The position numbers and the translations under genes were made by a program. Positions 34,641 to 48,047 of a stretch of DNA of 64,000 bases are shown piece by piece (positions within the stretch are counted from its first letter, which is position 1; every line of letters begins with the position of its first letter). This stretch comes from Myxocyprinus asiaticus (taxonomy: Eukaryota; Chordata; Actinopteri; Cypriniformes; Catostomidae): contig NC_059346.1 in NCBI RefSeq assembly GCF_019703515.2, positions 14,787,001 to 14,851,000 of the forward strand, read 5' to 3'. The notes below the pieces were generated by a model, which worked only from the letters and a program-made list of their open reading frames with translations, ran no database searches and had not been told where the DNA came from.

Positions 34641-35358
34641 ATTCTGTATCATCTGAGCCAACATTAAGTCTGTGTCATGTACTTGGCGCCATCTCCTGGT
34701 GGCCATATGTAAGCGTCACCAATAACATATCTCTAGCTTTTAGCGTTACATGAATCTACATAATTTCCGATGACGTCATCTGATACAGAAAAGCTAATGT
34801 GTTTTCAGCCAGACTGCAAAATGCCAGACAGCCAGATGCTGTGTAATGGTATATGATATTTGATGCTCTGTTTATTTTTTGTGAAGTTTTAAGCAAAAAT
34901 GCTGCATATAAGCAACACCTGTTCACATGAAAAGTAAATGTCAAAGACACAATATACTATTAATGGCTTTATTTTTTCTTTGAGTAAAACAAAAAGATTG
35001 TTGTATTCTACTCTTTGAGCTTTCCAACAACATATGACACATGGCTTTTTGATGAGTTTGATGTTTTTACTGATTACAATAATATGTACAGTGCAACATT
35101 TTTCAAAAATTATCAAAACAGAACTTTTCTGATTTGTCTGCAAATTTCAAAGCACTTGTTCCGTTTTGGTCATAATGCCTACATGAATTGTAATGTAAAA
35201 CTTCTAAGCTTTCAAATACCTCAGTTACCTATTTTCTGTTGTTCAAGACTGTTGTTATTAATGTTTTGACAGTTTAAAAAAATATATATATTTTGCTCAG
35301 AGGTTGCTCTTTCACTGCTCAGGAAATGATTTAATTGAGTTCTCCATTAACAATCAAA
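34641..35358 (+). other. sgsm1: sgsm1 intron 2, stretch without recognised features
   Basis: AT-rich with no conserved exon or element end. Confidence 0.5.
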
Positions 35359-35813
35359 ACAATCATGCCACGGTCCAAATCACTGAGATCATATTTTTTT
35401 CTCCATTCTGATGGTTGATGTGAACACCTGTATCTGCATGATTTTATGCACTGCACTGCTGCCACATGTTTGGCTGATTAGATAATCGCATGGATGATTT
35501 TTGTTGCCAGATGGGCTGGTTTGAATATTTCTGTAACTGCTGATCTCCTGGGATTTTCACACACAACATTATCTAGAATTTACTCAGAATGGTGCCAAAA
35601 ACAAAAACATCCAGTGAGCGGCAGTTCTGTGGACGGAAATGCCTTGTTGATGAGAGAGGTCAACAGAGAATGGCCAGACTGGTTCGAACTGACAAAGTCT
35701 ACGGTAACTCAGATAACCGCTCTGTACAATTGTGGTTGGCACTGTTTTGGCGGCATGAGGAGGACCTACACAATATTAGGCAGGTTGCTTTAATGTTGTG
35801 GCTGATTGGTGTA
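35359..35813 (+). mobile_element. Tc1/mariner-type transposon fragment
   Basis: The right end reads TTAATGTTGTGGCTGATTGG then TGTA, a typical fish DNA-transposon terminus. Inside, two overlapping frames give an N-terminal transposase helix-turn-helix (NISVTADLLGFSHTTLSRIY) and then, after a shift near 35600, SSERQFCGRKCLVDERGQQ and RMARLVRTD. The catalytic domain is missing. The left boundary is approximate. Confidence 0.7.
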
Positions 35814-36914
35814 TAAATACATAAACAAGACAATTGTTGACATACAGTTAAAGTATAAAGTTATCAAATTGATGTGGATAGCATTGCGCAGATAATTTGG
35901 GCTTGGAAATAACTAAGATAAAAGTTTAAGTTCATATCGAAATGTCTGACTTTTGATTGCAGACTTTGGTCAGTTCTGAGACATTGTTGAGATCTCTTCT
36001 GAAACTAGAGACACAAGTAAGATTATTAGGGTCTGTTTCTCGGGAGAAACATCTGAGAAGCAAGAGACTTAAGCAAAAGTCTGTATTTTTTCTCCATTTA
36101 ATCCCATTGCTAACTTGAAGAAACGAAAAGTAGATCTCATGAGTGGTTTTTACTTTCCTATAGGTGAATACAGAGAGTGTAGGAGTGTTCAAGAATGTCT
36201 GTATACTGTATGTGTATGTGTGTGCTACTGTATATTGCAGTTCAGGCCAATTCTACATTCTCAACATGATTTTAGTTTACTTTCACCTTTTAAACTTACT
36301 CAAACACTGACAAAATCTGAACCAATAATTTTTTAGAATGTGTATTTTTGTATGCATATGTGTGTGTGTGTGTGTTATGTATGTGTTCAGTCTTGGAAAG
36401 ACATTATAAAGATAGTGGCATTCCATTTGAATAATTTCAGAGCAGGGCTACTGTAGAACTGCCATCCACAGTCACGATGAGGAAACGCTTTATAGAAATC
36501 ACGCATACCAACTCTCAATTTCTCCTTTTCCTTTTCATAGTTTAGGGAGATGAGTCATCCATCTAGCATGGTCTGCATATGCCTACTTCCTACAGTACTC
36601 ACCCTGTATTCACTCTCTTCTTCCTGTTTTTTCTTTTTTTTTTTTTGCCATTTACTTGATTTTTTTTCTGTTTCTATCGCAACTTAGAGTGTTTGATGCT
36701 ACTAATAAGAGTACTTTTGAGTGGAAATGCATTTGCATTCATAAGAATTGCAGTGTTTGACAGATGCCCCTCTGATTATCCACAAAGCACAAAATAAGCT
36801 ATGGATGTTTGCTAAAGTTTTTTCATGCTCTAGCCATACAGCCAACTCAGTTGCCTCCCTTTTTCACTCCTATACCTTCATTTGCTTCTTTGTTAATCTC
36901 TCTGTCCACCACAG
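35814..36914 (+). other. sgsm1: sgsm1 intron 2, 3' end
   Basis: No element recognised apart from a short GT tract near 36359-36374. A pyrimidine-rich tract precedes the exon 3 acceptor (CCACCACAG). Confidence 0.6.
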
Positions 36915-36990
36915 GTCAAGCAGATCATGGAGGAAGCAGTCACAAGGAAGTTTGTCCATGAAGACAGCAGCCATATTGTCTCATTCTGTG
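36915..36990 (+). CDS. sgsm1: sgsm1 coding exon 3
   Basis: Encodes [20 protein letters not shown] then IVSFC plus one base, followed by a GTAAGT donor. This is the first helix region of the RUN domain and is among the most conserved stretches of SGSM1/2. The acceptor is CCACAG. The phase fits exon 2 (phase 0 in) and exon 4 (phase 1 out). Confidence 0.95.
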
Positions 36991-39900
36991 GTAAGTCAAA
37001 ACAGCATAGAACCTAGGGTTTCCACAGTCATGGAAAACCTGGAAATATCAGGTTACTAAAGTTACTTTTTCTGAAGCTAATTTTTCTTATTAAAATCACT
37101 TGAAAGGGTTACTTTAAGCTTACAAAAAACTTTAAATGAAACAAAAAGCTTTAAATCCAACATACGAATCAACTGAAAATATACAGTATCTGGAACACCT
37201 GCTATGACTTTCTCACCTTTTTCACCTCTCGTGAGTTTGCACCCCTGTTTTGCAAGGCCTGGAAAAGTCATGGAAATTAATAATATCTTAAAAGCCAAGG
37301 ATATTTCTATAAGTGAATAATTTTTTTAGTTATGCTCTACTCTATATATTTCACTGGCTAGATATTACTGTTGTATAGAGCATGTGTACAGTAAAACTTA
37401 AAAGTTATAGTGGGGCGATTCTCATGAAACCTCTCAAGACAATGTCCTGGTCCTATTTTACTCCAAAATTAAAAGATAAAAACAATTATATTTTGCATAT
37501 AGAAAATGATGTCTATTTTAGGGCCATTAAGATTTTTTACATTGTGTCATTATTTTCATGACAGTTATACACATTTCCCCCCTCAATTCTCATTACCACA
37601 GTGTGGAAAAGGATGGTCATTTTGATGTTCTCTTTACTACAATGTGAAATTGTTTTTATTTTTTATTAAAATTGTAGTTTATCCAACATAATAGTACTCC
37701 CTAAGTAGTTCCTTTCATTTTCATTCATTTTAATGTAAAAAATAATTTTACAACAGCATCTCTTTTAGTGTAATACAGTAAAAAAAATTGACTCTGTTAC
37801 GATAATGAGGATCATTATTGAAAACTGTGGGAACAAGTAAAAAGTCTGGACACATTATGGTAAAGAGAATTGGGGGGTAAAATATGTTTAAGTGCCCTGA
37901 AAATAAAAAGTGAAAATGTCTGTGGAACATTAAAATACCTGTAAACAGGTGAGAACAATTGTTTCAGTGTCTGCCAAATGTTGGAAAGAGTGATGGCTTG
38001 GCTAATGCTCAGGTAAGCATTGGAGCAAACATTTGGCAGGCCCTGAGAGCACGAAAGTGTACAAATGTCAGAGAAGGAGAAGAATGTTCCATGTGAGGAG
38101 TTCCATGATAAAAATCAAGTGATAATTTAGATGTGTTGTCCAGTTCGCAAATGTTGTAATCGATGCTGTAGTAATTACTATCAGCCATTGTGTGCTGAAA
38201 ATCTGACTACTAATAATGCAACTGCTGCCAGGTTATATTTGCCCTGTTTGGTGAAGTCTTAGTCATGTCCAACTTTATTCGTATTGAACATTTTCTTAAC
38301 AGCTTTTATAACTCCAGGATGCTGGCAATCTTGCCACCTCCCCTAAAATTTAATCAGCACAGCCCTGTTAGGGGTCAAGTGCTGCTGGCAGGGTTGATGT
38401 CGCAGTAAATTTAAGTGTTTTTCCTTCCCTACATCCCAGCTAGTATTGTTCTCAAAAAATATCTAAAAAACGTGGTAAAAACCACAATGGTCAAAAAAAA
38501 ATGGAAGCAAAAACCACAAAAACCTTGCATTTCAAGCTCACAGAAACAGCTAATGTAGCCACTTCCTTTAGCCCCACTGTGGTGTTTATTAATAACAACA
38601 TTCATGTACCTTCTATGAAAAATAACTTTAGATTTTTTTGTCAACACATTTTAGTTGTGCCAATAGCAGCATAGGATTAATGGAAAGATTATACGTCATA
38701 CGTGCAGTGTAGATTTCTGGCTTAAGCCAGCCAGAAATCGAGTTCTGATTTATCACGGTTTTTCCTCTGTCCTGCTTTATCTCCATCTCATGTCCATTCA
38801 ACTGTTGCATGACTCCTGCCAGGTCATTGACAATTATTATACAACACAAATAGGCCATAGAAGAGGCACTGTTTAGGAGAATCAGAACAAAACCGTACAT
38901 ATTAAAAGCTTAGTCTCACGTAGCCTTGTGTGAAATTCTCTTGTGTTAAATAACTTTTAATTGGGTGACAATGATAGCAGAGTTGCAGTTTGTAAGCTTT
39001 GCACTGCTAGAATTTTATGAGATGGAACTACCATTAAAATTTTTAACAAATAATCTGATTACTCACCTTAAAGCTTGACACAGCGAGTTGTTAAAGCTTC
39101 ATCTTTCAGAATTCAGTTAATGTGAGTTTAGAACATTAAAAAAAATTAAGAAGTCGCACCATTTTAATGTGAGCCTAACAAGAGGATATTCAGAATTCAG
39201 TCAATTTGGTATGGTAATGTGAGTTAATAATGTGTATTTTGTTTCAGTGTTTTGTTTATAAATGAAACCAGTTTTTCTGAAAACATGGAAGACATGTAGA
39301 GACATAAAGAATAAAATAATTTTTTTCCCCCGAAAGTTTCTTTCTTTATGTAATTAATTATTAGTGATTTGAAACAAGTTAGCATGAAAAAGCAGAACAA
39401 CCAAACTATCAGTATTGGCGGATGTGGTTCTACATAATTGGATATCAATATCAGCACAAAAATGTTGTATTGGTGCATTCCTAGTTTTAACAGTATGTGT
39501 TGTTTAGGGGCGAGTTTATGTTATATAGTTGATACCACAATGATAGACCAGTGTGGAAAGCAGCAATTCAAATAATTGCAGAACAGTGTCTGTCTGTGAC
39601 TGGCTGTACAGAAAACACTGAACATATTAGTGGAAGTGTGTGTAGACTTTGTAATCAGAATATCTGTCTATCCTAAACTAATAAGTACTGATTATTTCAT
39701 AGACATAACACAGAAACAAAGTACAATAAACAAAGCTTCATGTGAATATTTTGCTTCAAACAAAACCATGAGGGGTCAATTCACTAAGAATGAATTTGCG
39801 CCCGACAAAATTTAGTTTTTTTCCCAGTTATTTGCACGTACTGTTTGCACTGCACCCGATTCACTAATGAAATTATGTAGATCGGGCAACGGCGCAAATG

Positions 39901-41890
39901 CGGCCTCAAAATCTGTGCTAAACGCAATTTGCACGAGCAATCTCTGATCTTCCGGGCCAATTCTGTGTGAACTTTATAGCAGAGGATGCTAAATACCACC
40001 ATAATTTGACACTCTTCTGGGACTGTACAAAATCACTCCACTACTGAGATACGGACACCTGAATCATCTCTTTAACATGCCTAAATTACCCTTGACTACA
40101 CTGCACGTCTGGATATATGCCAGGTTATAACACTCCTCTCCATCATTTGATCATCATAATTTGATGAAATCCTACTACCATGATCGATAGAACATGTACA
40201 CACACTCTTTTAACCCTTGTACACTTATCAATAGAGAACCCTGTTCCATCTCAAAAATCAGATATGGAACCCCCACTTTTTATTTTTAAGAAATGTTATA
40301 GCACTATCTTCACTAAAGTAAAAAAAAATATTTTTTTTTATTTTGGGATTTTATGTTATTTTTTACCTTCTTTTTTAACCTCTAAATTGCTCAATTTCTC
40401 CATTTGTGTTTATAAAAAAGAATCACGTTATCTTCACTTTAATAAAATCCTTCATCTCAGTAAATTGAAAGATTGTCAAAACATCAAAATTTGTCAAGCA
40501 TTGGGGTTTTCTGGTGACATTTGCTTGAATAAAAATAACATTTACATAAAATGACAACTATGGGCAGTTCAGTAGTTTGTATGTTAATGTAATCTTTTGT
40601 TGAAGTAGTAAACATATTTGGCTTGCTGTCCATGTACTGGAGGGCTCGGAGCTCGAGACTCGACTCTAGTCCTGATTGCAATGACGCCACAATATGCTTA
40701 CAGTCAATGGTGTGCAGCTCCCACACCTAAGGGTAAACTTTCTTACAGTGGGGTCAGACTAAGACTTTGATCTGACCTTGAAGTGTGTGTGTTTGTGTGA
40801 GTGTGTGTGTGTGTGTGGGTGTGTTATGCATTGTGGATGTTTTATTGTCTCACCAATTCATTTCCTATGGCAGGTCAAATTTGACCCTAACAGTACGAAT
40901 GGTGGACTGTTTGATAAAACCACTTAGCCTCATCAAATCTAGTCCAATTTTTTTTGTGTGTGTTCAGTTGGCAGGTTTAGTCACTAAGCCTTGTACTGCT
41001 CAGATTAAGGAAACCATTTTTTATTAAAAAAACAAACAGATTTTAGAGTTTGCCAGATCAAGAAACTACTTGCCATTTTTGTCTGCAATATAATGCATCA
41101 GATGGTCAGTGAATGGACTATGTGGGTGTAATGTCTGAGGCTAAAACTATTACTGTAGATAAGAAACAATGCCTTATCATAAATGATGTTGGTAAGAATG
41201 TCTATGTTAATACTCTTATGTTCTAATACTGCTTCATCCAGTGTGGCACCTTGAGATAGGAGATGAATGGAGAGTAGCCAGACTCTGCCCATGGTGGAGC
41301 AGTTAGCTATTGTGATTGTGTAAGCCATGTTTACACACCGAAGATGGAAATGTCAACACTGACATTTTTCAGATATCACACAATTATCAAATCTGCACAG
41401 ACTCTGGGATTTAAGTCATCTCTAATTCTGTCTCTAATCTACCTGTGGCTTTGATTGTGTGGTGTCTGCCTTTTGAGCCTTTTACACCATTATGTTGTTC
41501 AATCATGGGTAAATGCACGGTAAAGTGCTGGTCAGTGGAAGTGTAGAGCAGCTCTCCAGGTTTTGCTCTGTTCTCACAGTGACAGTATGATTAGGTGCCA
41601 TTAGTGCAGGCAGTATGATTACATTTTTAATGAGCGATAGAGATCAGGGTCGAGGGTGGTGGCCTTCTCCCTTTGCCATTTCCTGTGACAGCTTGAATCG
41701 TGGGGCATGTTTGTTGCTGTGGATATTGCTTCGGAAACTTTGTTGGCTGAAATATCATTTTCTCTTTCTCTCTCCTTTACTTCCCCACTTTCCTTTCATA
41801 GTCTCAATTTTGGTTTTTTGAGAATAAGATAAAATTGCTTTCATTTCCTTTGCGTAATGATTTGTCATTTCACATTTTTATATACACATA
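36991..41890 (+). other. sgsm1: sgsm1 intron 3, first part
   Basis: No exon recognised. It contains a small inverted pair near 38709-38736 (GATTTCTGGCT/AGCCAGAAATC), a GT-rich tract at about 40783-40822 and a possible decayed repeat at 39770-40020. Confidence 0.6.
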
Positions 41891-43049
41891 AGGTTTGGAA
41901 TAATGTACAGATTTTGCTGTTTCGGAAGGAAATTGGTACTTTAATTCACCAAAGTGGCATTCAACTGATCACAAAGTATAATCAGGACATTACTGATGTA
42001 AAAAACAGTACCATCACTATTTTGATCAAATCTAGACAGGCCCCATTTCCAGCAGCCATCACTCCAACTCCTTATCCTTGAGTAATCATGCTAAATTGCT
42101 AATTTGGTACTAGAAAATCACTTGCCATTATATCAAATACAGCTGAAGCTATTTGGTTCATTAAATGAAGCTTAACATTGTCTTTGTGTTTGTTTTTGAG
42201 TTGCCACAGTATGCAATAGACTGGCATGTCTTTAGGTCAATATTACGTCAAAAATGGCAAAAAATAATCAGCTTTCTCTAGAAACTAGTCAGTCAATCAT
42301 TGTTTTGAGGAATGAAGGCTATACAGTGCTTGAAATTGCCAAAAAACTGAAGATTTCATACAAAGGTGTACACTACAGTCTTCAAAGACAAAGGACGACT
42401 GGCTCTAACAAGGACAGAAAGAGGTGTGGAAGGCCAGATGTACAACTAAACAAGAGGATAAGTACATCAGAGTCTCTAGTTTGAGAAATAGATGCCTCAC
42501 ATGTCCTCAGCTGACAGCTTCATTGAATTATACCTGCTCAACACCAGTTTCATGTACAACAGTAAAGAGAAGACTCAGGGGTGCAGGCATTATGAGAAGA
42601 ATTGTAAAGAAAAAGCCACTTTTGAAACAGAAAAACAAAAAGAAAAGGTTAGTGGGCCAAGAAACACAGACACTGGACAACAGATAATTGGAAAAGAGTG
42701 TTATGGATCTTAACCCCATTGAGCTTTTGTGGGATCAGCTAGACTGTAAGGTGCGTGAGAAGTGCCCGACAAGACATCCACATCTATGGCAAGTGCTACT
42801 GGAATCATGGGGTGAAATGTCACATGAGTATCTGGACAAACTGACAGCTAGAATGCCAAGAATCTGCAAAGCTGTCATTGCTGCTTGTGGAAGATTTTTT
42901 GATGAGAACTCTTTGAAGTAGTTTAAGAAGTTCTGAACATTTTTTTCAAATTGTAATATGAAAAAAAATGCCACTTTGGTGAATAAAAATGCCAATTTCT
43001 TTCCATAAGAGCAAAATCTCTACATTATTCCAAACTTCTGGCTACCAGT
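41891..43049 (+). mobile_element. Tc1-like internal-deletion derivative, copy 2
   Basis: About 90% similar by eye to 12214-13393. The right terminus is intact (CCAAACTTCTGGCTACCAGTG then TA), while the left terminus has lost about 15 bp (starts AGGTTTGGAATAATGTACAG). It encloses a deleted transposase at 42254-42921. The internal deletion join near 42703-42707 is the same as in copy 1. Confidence 0.85.
42254..42921 (+). pseudogene. Internally deleted Tc1-like transposase, copy 2
   Basis: Starts MAKNNQLSLETSQSIIVLRN with helix-turn-helix LEIAKKLKISYKGVHYSLQR, then GRPDVQLNKRIS. It is closed by a TGA at 42482-42484 and continues in another frame (LRNRCLTCPQLTASLNYTCS). Before the deletion the reading reaches the tryptophan-rich lead-in to the first catalytic Asp. 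After it, the sequence resumes at DLNPIELLWDQLD with the last catalytic Glu, and ends FFDENSLK at 42921. The first two catalytic aspartates are gone. It retains about 20 bp near 42478 and about 13 bp near 42587 that copy 1 has lost, so neither copy derives directly from the other. Confidence 0.83.
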
Positions 43050-43197
43050 GTATGTATCTTACACTAAAAATGATTAAACTGTGAATAAATAATAATAATT
43101 ATAATTATATTTAGGCCTACACTGCACCCAGACCTTCATGCAACTTGGCTTTAGTCATATGCAGAAGGTAAAGAAACCAACAGAAAGACAATACAAT

Positions 43198-44485
43198 TTA
43201 ACTTTGAGGAATATGAAAATCAGTCATCACATACCCATATGTCATTCCAAACCCATATGACATTCTTCTGTGAAACACAAAATAAGATTAAAAATTATAC
43301 TGAAAAAATAATGAAAGTGAATGGTTACTGGGGCTGTCAAGCTACAAAAAGGATATAAAGCACCATAGAAGTAGCCCAGGTGACTATATTGCAAGACTTC
43401 TGAAGCCCACATTGACTTAGTATGAGGAAAAGTCAGAAATGTAAGTAGCTATTTGCTGAAAATCTTCCCCTCTGCTGTAGCTCTCAAATTTTATTCACAC
43501 ATTGTGATTAATTCAAAATCTTAAAAGCGTCATTTGGTCATAAGACACGTGATAACTAATTATGTTTGATGTCATTAGCTGCATTTCCATCCGCATATTT
43601 GTATGCAAATTTTGGGATGGCGCTTAAAAATGTTGTATGGAAACAGCAAGATGTGAATAAAGTTTATAAAATGTGCATAAAAACATATAAGCTTGCTTGA
43701 GGTGAATACATTTTTTGTTCAGTAAGAAGACATGCACAAAAATATATTCCTATAGAATTTTTATAGGAATATACTGTAAAAGTCATGTGCATAAGCCATT
43801 TGCTCAGATAATATCATTGCATAGCATTGTTCTGGTTATTCCAAAATGCTGAAGCCAAAGCCTTGCTACTATTGCCTTCCAGAACTGTGTACACGTTTCG
43901 CTCCCATCTGCCACTGAACGCTAGCAAACATGAAGTTTGTCAGAGCATTTTGGCTGCATGCTCTAAAACGCAAATAATTTATTTCAACTTCCATTTTCAT
44001 TTCAAATTTGCACCAATTTCCCCAGAAGTGACAATTTTGTTCTCTTAAACCCATAGGATGGAAACGCTGCTTTATTCACTAATTGTTTTTATTCTGATTT
44101 TTCACATAAATTCAATTTGAAGACACATGATTTCAAACCTTGTATGCCAGGTCATGTGGCACCATGTTGTAATGTGCAGAAACATTTTTGAGAGCAAAGA
44201 GATTTTAAAGCTAAACCAGAGAGGAAACATTTTGGTCTGTTCCCATATAAAGCTATCGAATGACTTGGAATCAAGCACACATGCCGCAAGGACTACTTCT
44301 ATGGTACTTTTTTGCTACTTTTTGATCTTCCAATCCTCATTTACTGTTATTGTATGGAAATGAGCAGCATGAACATTCTGCAAAACGTATCCTTCTGTGT
44401 ACCACTGAAGAAAGAAAGTCATATGGGTTTGAAACGACATGGGTGAGTGAATGAACTACAGTACTGGGTGAACCATTTCCTTTAA
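43198..44485. mobile_element. Eroded TTAA-flanked foldback, probably with a nested repeat
   Basis: TTAA at both ends (43198-43201 and 44482-44485). Outer arms share CATATG-rich inverted sequence: CCAAACCCATATGACATTC at left against GAAAGTCATATGGGTTTG at right. An inner pair, GCTGCATTTCCATCCGC (43571) and GGATGGAAACGCTGC (about 44057), suggests a second element nested inside. A 12-bp perfect hairpin lies at 43743-43773. Non-coding. Confidence 0.6.
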
Positions 44486-46358
44486 AGTAAAGGCCTCTTT
44501 CCAATTAGTTGTCTGTCTTTTGTTGCATATAATGTGTGAAACCTTTAAGCCTGTTTGATGGTGTGTGCATCCTCTGCATTCATTCATTTCACTGATCTCT
44601 CTCATTTTATCTGTGTTCTCTCTTCTGCATGAATCCATTTAGGGTGGTCAAAGAGAAGTGGTGAATACAACATCAGATGAAAGCAGCTCCTGTGTTTGTA
44701 TGGAGGTGCTTCTCTCTGCAAGAGAGATTTTAACCTGAGCTTTAAACAGAGAGCATGTCATTGCCAATTTAATTTTCCTCTGTGTTGTTTACTTCACGTT
44801 TAAAGACAGTAATTAATTGATTTAAGAATTGATTTACCAATTGAGGACATCCCCAAATGAATCCAAAATGGGCTTTTGTTACATTTAGGGGACATTTTTA
44901 TTTACTTAACTATAGCTAAGTACACAAACATACACACACACACGTTTAAGTCTGCTACTTAAGAGACTGTGATAGAGACAAATAATGTGCAAGAGGAATA
45001 GATTAACAAGTGACTCTGAAGTGCTGGTAGAGAAAGAGATTGAAGAAATGATTATAAACAGCAGAGGAGAAGAGAGGTAATGAGAGTCATAAAGTGCTGG
45101 AGACTGGGATATGGTGACTGGTGAGAAAAATAAAAAAATTAGATGGTCAAAGAGAACAGCAATAAAAGAGGAAAACAGTGCACATTAACGAAAGAGAAAA
45201 GCAAAGTGTCAAAGATAAATATGGAAATTGAAAGTGACACATGTATAAGATGGACAGAAGTAAAAGGACACTATGAGGAAAGAGGTGGAGAGAAGAGACA
45301 GCTGATGTTGTTTAAGAGCCCAGCTCTCAATGAGCACAAGTGATCCATCAGTGAGGGTTTCCATGGCGACACAGGCTTTTCCCCGACCCCATCTGAGCAG
45401 ATTCACAAGATTAGTCCTGAGAGAGCCTCTCGGTGTCGACTCTGCAGGCACTGCCACGTATATCAGTGTGGCTCAGTGTGTGTGTGCATCTATCTCTAGC
45501 CACGTATCTGTGTTTACTTTTAAAATTACTGTTACAGTATATATACTGTCATTGCATAGCTCTCTGGAATACTTCATTCTAATTGGTCAAACGCAGCATT
45601 CTGCAGTCAAACATACACAAATATGTTTGTATAATGACCACCAAACTGTTGTCCCAGGCAACCTGTTTCTAAAGGTCTGTATTAGTTTCATGTCTCTGCT
45701 ATCACTAATGTCCATTTATTTATTTATTTGGTAGCAGTAGCTTTGTAATAAGTGGGATAATGTACAGTCAGCCACACAGTCAGTCATTATCACAAAATAA
45801 CCCATGATAATAATCAGTGTCAGTAATCACACTGTCGGAGGCGTGTGAGGCATTTTGCGATAATGACCAGGTGACTGAACATTATCTCTTACAGATTTTG
45901 CGAAAACAGTTCAATATACTGAAAACAAATGTTAACCTAAAAACTGTGCTAAATGTGGTAACATCTAGATGATTGATTCAAGTCAAAAATATTATTTAAC
46001 ATGTCTGAATCAACCGGAGTACTTAAGGTTACACCAACAAAACTAATTTTAAGGGTTAGATCAAGTAGAAATAGATCATTAAAGTAACTATTGCAGGTTA
46101 CCACTTTCATAGTATACAGTATGTAATTTGAAATTTTAATTGAACATTTCTTGAATGTTAAAAAACCTCAGCTCATTTAAAAATTCATAAAGTGTGATTC
46201 CTACATTTTCACAGCACAGACACATTTAAATTTTTTGCGATTGTGTCCTTATTCCTTGTTGCTTAGATTCTCCATAAGCTATTCAAGGACTCGCTTTACA
46301 TAACTTTTCACAGAAAATTATTAATTAATGGACTATTGTGTGTTATGTGTTTGTGTAG
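44486..46358 (+). other. sgsm1: sgsm1 intron 3, 3' part
   Basis: No element or exon recognised. The purine-rich stretch at 44960-45340 produces a chance frame. The exon 4 acceptor is TTTGTGTAG. Confidence 0.6.
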
Positions 46359-46521
46359 CTGCTGTCGAAGCCTGTGTGCTTCATGGGTTAAAGCGGAGAG
46401 CTGCTGGTTTCCTACGAAGCAACAAGATAGCGGCACTCTTCACCAAAGTGGGCAAGAGCTTCCCTCCAGCTGTGGAGCTGTGCAGAAAAGCCCAGGAGCT
46501 GGAGCTGATCATTGAGAGCAA
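46359..46521 (+). CDS. sgsm1: sgsm1 coding exon 4
   Basis: Encodes [20 protein letters not shown] then [20 protein letters not shown] and a lysine/glutamate-rich helix ending LELIIES, completing the codon from exon 3 and leaving two bases (AA). It is the core of the RUN domain, the RAP-binding part of SGSM proteins. The donor is GTGAGA. The RUN-domain words match vertebrate SGSM1 almost without change. Confidence 0.95.
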
Positions 46522-46931
46522 GTGAGACCATATCTCCAATACAACACACAACTAAGACACACTCAAACATACATTATAGTAATAGAACAAATTATAGCAA
46601 CTGGCCTTGCATCTAGAATATTCAATAGATCTGGAGTAATACTGTGTACACAACCTGAAATGCGATGAATTTTCTATCTGCAGGATATTATTAGATTTCT
46701 GCGTAGCAAAGTGCCAGCACATACTGTTTTTACAATGACAATGCGTGTTATGCTCTGTAGTACCATATAGTGTGTTCCCAAGGAACACATATTCTGATAA
46801 AATGTGTACCTTGAGTCACTTTTTGGATAATAGAGTCTTCCAAATGCATAAATGTAAATGTAGTGGGCCTCTTAATAGTTCAGTATGTACCTGGGTATTC
46901 CATTTAAACTTTGCCTTGACCTTTGCCTCAG
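46522..46931 (+). other. sgsm1: sgsm1 intron 4
   Basis: Short intron of 410 bp with GT-AG ends. No repeat recognised. Confidence 0.85.
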
Positions 46932-47084
46932 ACGAAGCCAGTCTTTATCATACAGCGAGAGCACCCGTAAGACGCCCAAGGTCCCAAACATCTCCCCTCA
47001 TTCCACTAGACACTTGTGGATCCACACTGCGCTCATTGAGAAAGTGTTGGACAGGATCGTCCTGTACCTGGTGGAAAACAGCAG
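46932..47084 (+). CDS. sgsm1: sgsm1 coding exon 5
   Basis: Encodes (K)RSQSLSYSESTRKTPKVPN, then ISPHSTRHLWIHTALIEKVL and DRIVLYLVENS, ending in phase 2 at AG|GTGAGA. The first half is a serine-rich variable loop of the RUN domain that differs from mammals. The second half (HLWIHTALIEKVLDRIV) is a conserved RUN helix. Confidence 0.93.
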
Positions 47085-47211
47085 GTGAGAGAGGTGGGAG
47101 AGAGCAATACAGAGAAAGCAAGCTTGTCCAGTTTCTTTCACATACAGTACAACCAAATGTACCCACTTGCATTATGTTAAGTTGAAGCTACTTGCAATGC
47201 TGTTGTTTCAG
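47085..47211 (+). other. sgsm1: sgsm1 intron 5
   Basis: 127-bp intron with GTGAGA donor and TGTTTCAG acceptor. Confidence 0.9.
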
Positions 47212-47279
47212 TAAGTTTTATGAGAAAGAAGCTTTCCTAATGGATCCAGTGGATGGCCCTATTCTCGCCTCTTTGTTAG
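47212..47279 (+). CDS. sgsm1: sgsm1 coding exon 6
   Basis: Encodes (S)KFYEKEAFLMDPVDGPILAS then LL plus one base. The motif [20 protein letters not shown] (running into exon 7) closes the RUN domain in SGSM1. The donor is GTAAAC, weaker than the consensus. Confidence 0.93.
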
Positions 47280-47665
47280 GTAAACCCGCTTTTTAAAAAC
47301 CAGTCTAATTCTGAATGGTTCAGGTCATTTGGTGTCATACTCTCATGGTCTCTTATAAGTAATGGCTCCATGCAGAAACATTGGACCATTTGGAATTAGC
47401 TGGTTTTCTGCATTAATTGGTCATAAAATGTGAACTCATCTTCATCAAAGACACAAGTATAGACAAACACTATGTGCTTAAGTTAACAACACACAAACAA
47501 TTATAATATTTAATGTCTTTATTGAACACATCCCATTAAACTTTCACAGTGCTGTGGAAAAAGTAAGTGAACCCTTGAATTTAACAACTGGTCGATCCTC
47601 CTTTTGTAGCAATAACCTCATCCAAGCGTTTCTGGTAGCTGCGGACTAGACCTGCACAACGTTCA

Positions 47666-47906
47666 AATCAAATCAAAATCAAATCATATCCCTTTATTGT
47701 CACCCAACCATTTACACATGTGCAACAGTGGGTGAAAGTCTTGGGTGCGGTTCCAAGCAACATACCAGTATAACAATTATAATAAACATCTGATTTACAC
47801 ATAACACAGTTTACACATCTTGTTACACAACACAATATACACCTAATAATATACAATATACAGTATACACAAAATAAAAAGACTGTATACAAAAAAAATA
47901 AAAAAT

Positions 47907-47968
<62 letters not shown>

Positions 47969-48047
47969 ATATACAATATACACAAAATAAGAAGACTGTA
48001 TACAATAAAAATACATGTACACGGTTGATAGTCAACCAATAGATTCT
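47666..48047. repeat. Dispersed repeat inserted in the Tc1 remnant
   Basis: Interrupts the Tc1 sequence between AACGTTCA and GAAAGAATTTTGG. It includes CCCTTTATTGTCACCCAACC and GTGCGGTTCCAAGCAACATA, which look like a common fish retroposon tail, plus TATACA-rich sequence and the (TA)n tract. The family is not identified and boundaries are approximate. Confidence 0.5.
47911..47964. repeat. (TA)n microsatellite
   Basis: About 27 TA units. Frames through it on the minus strand are repeats of Tyr/Ile and not a gene. Confidence 0.95.
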
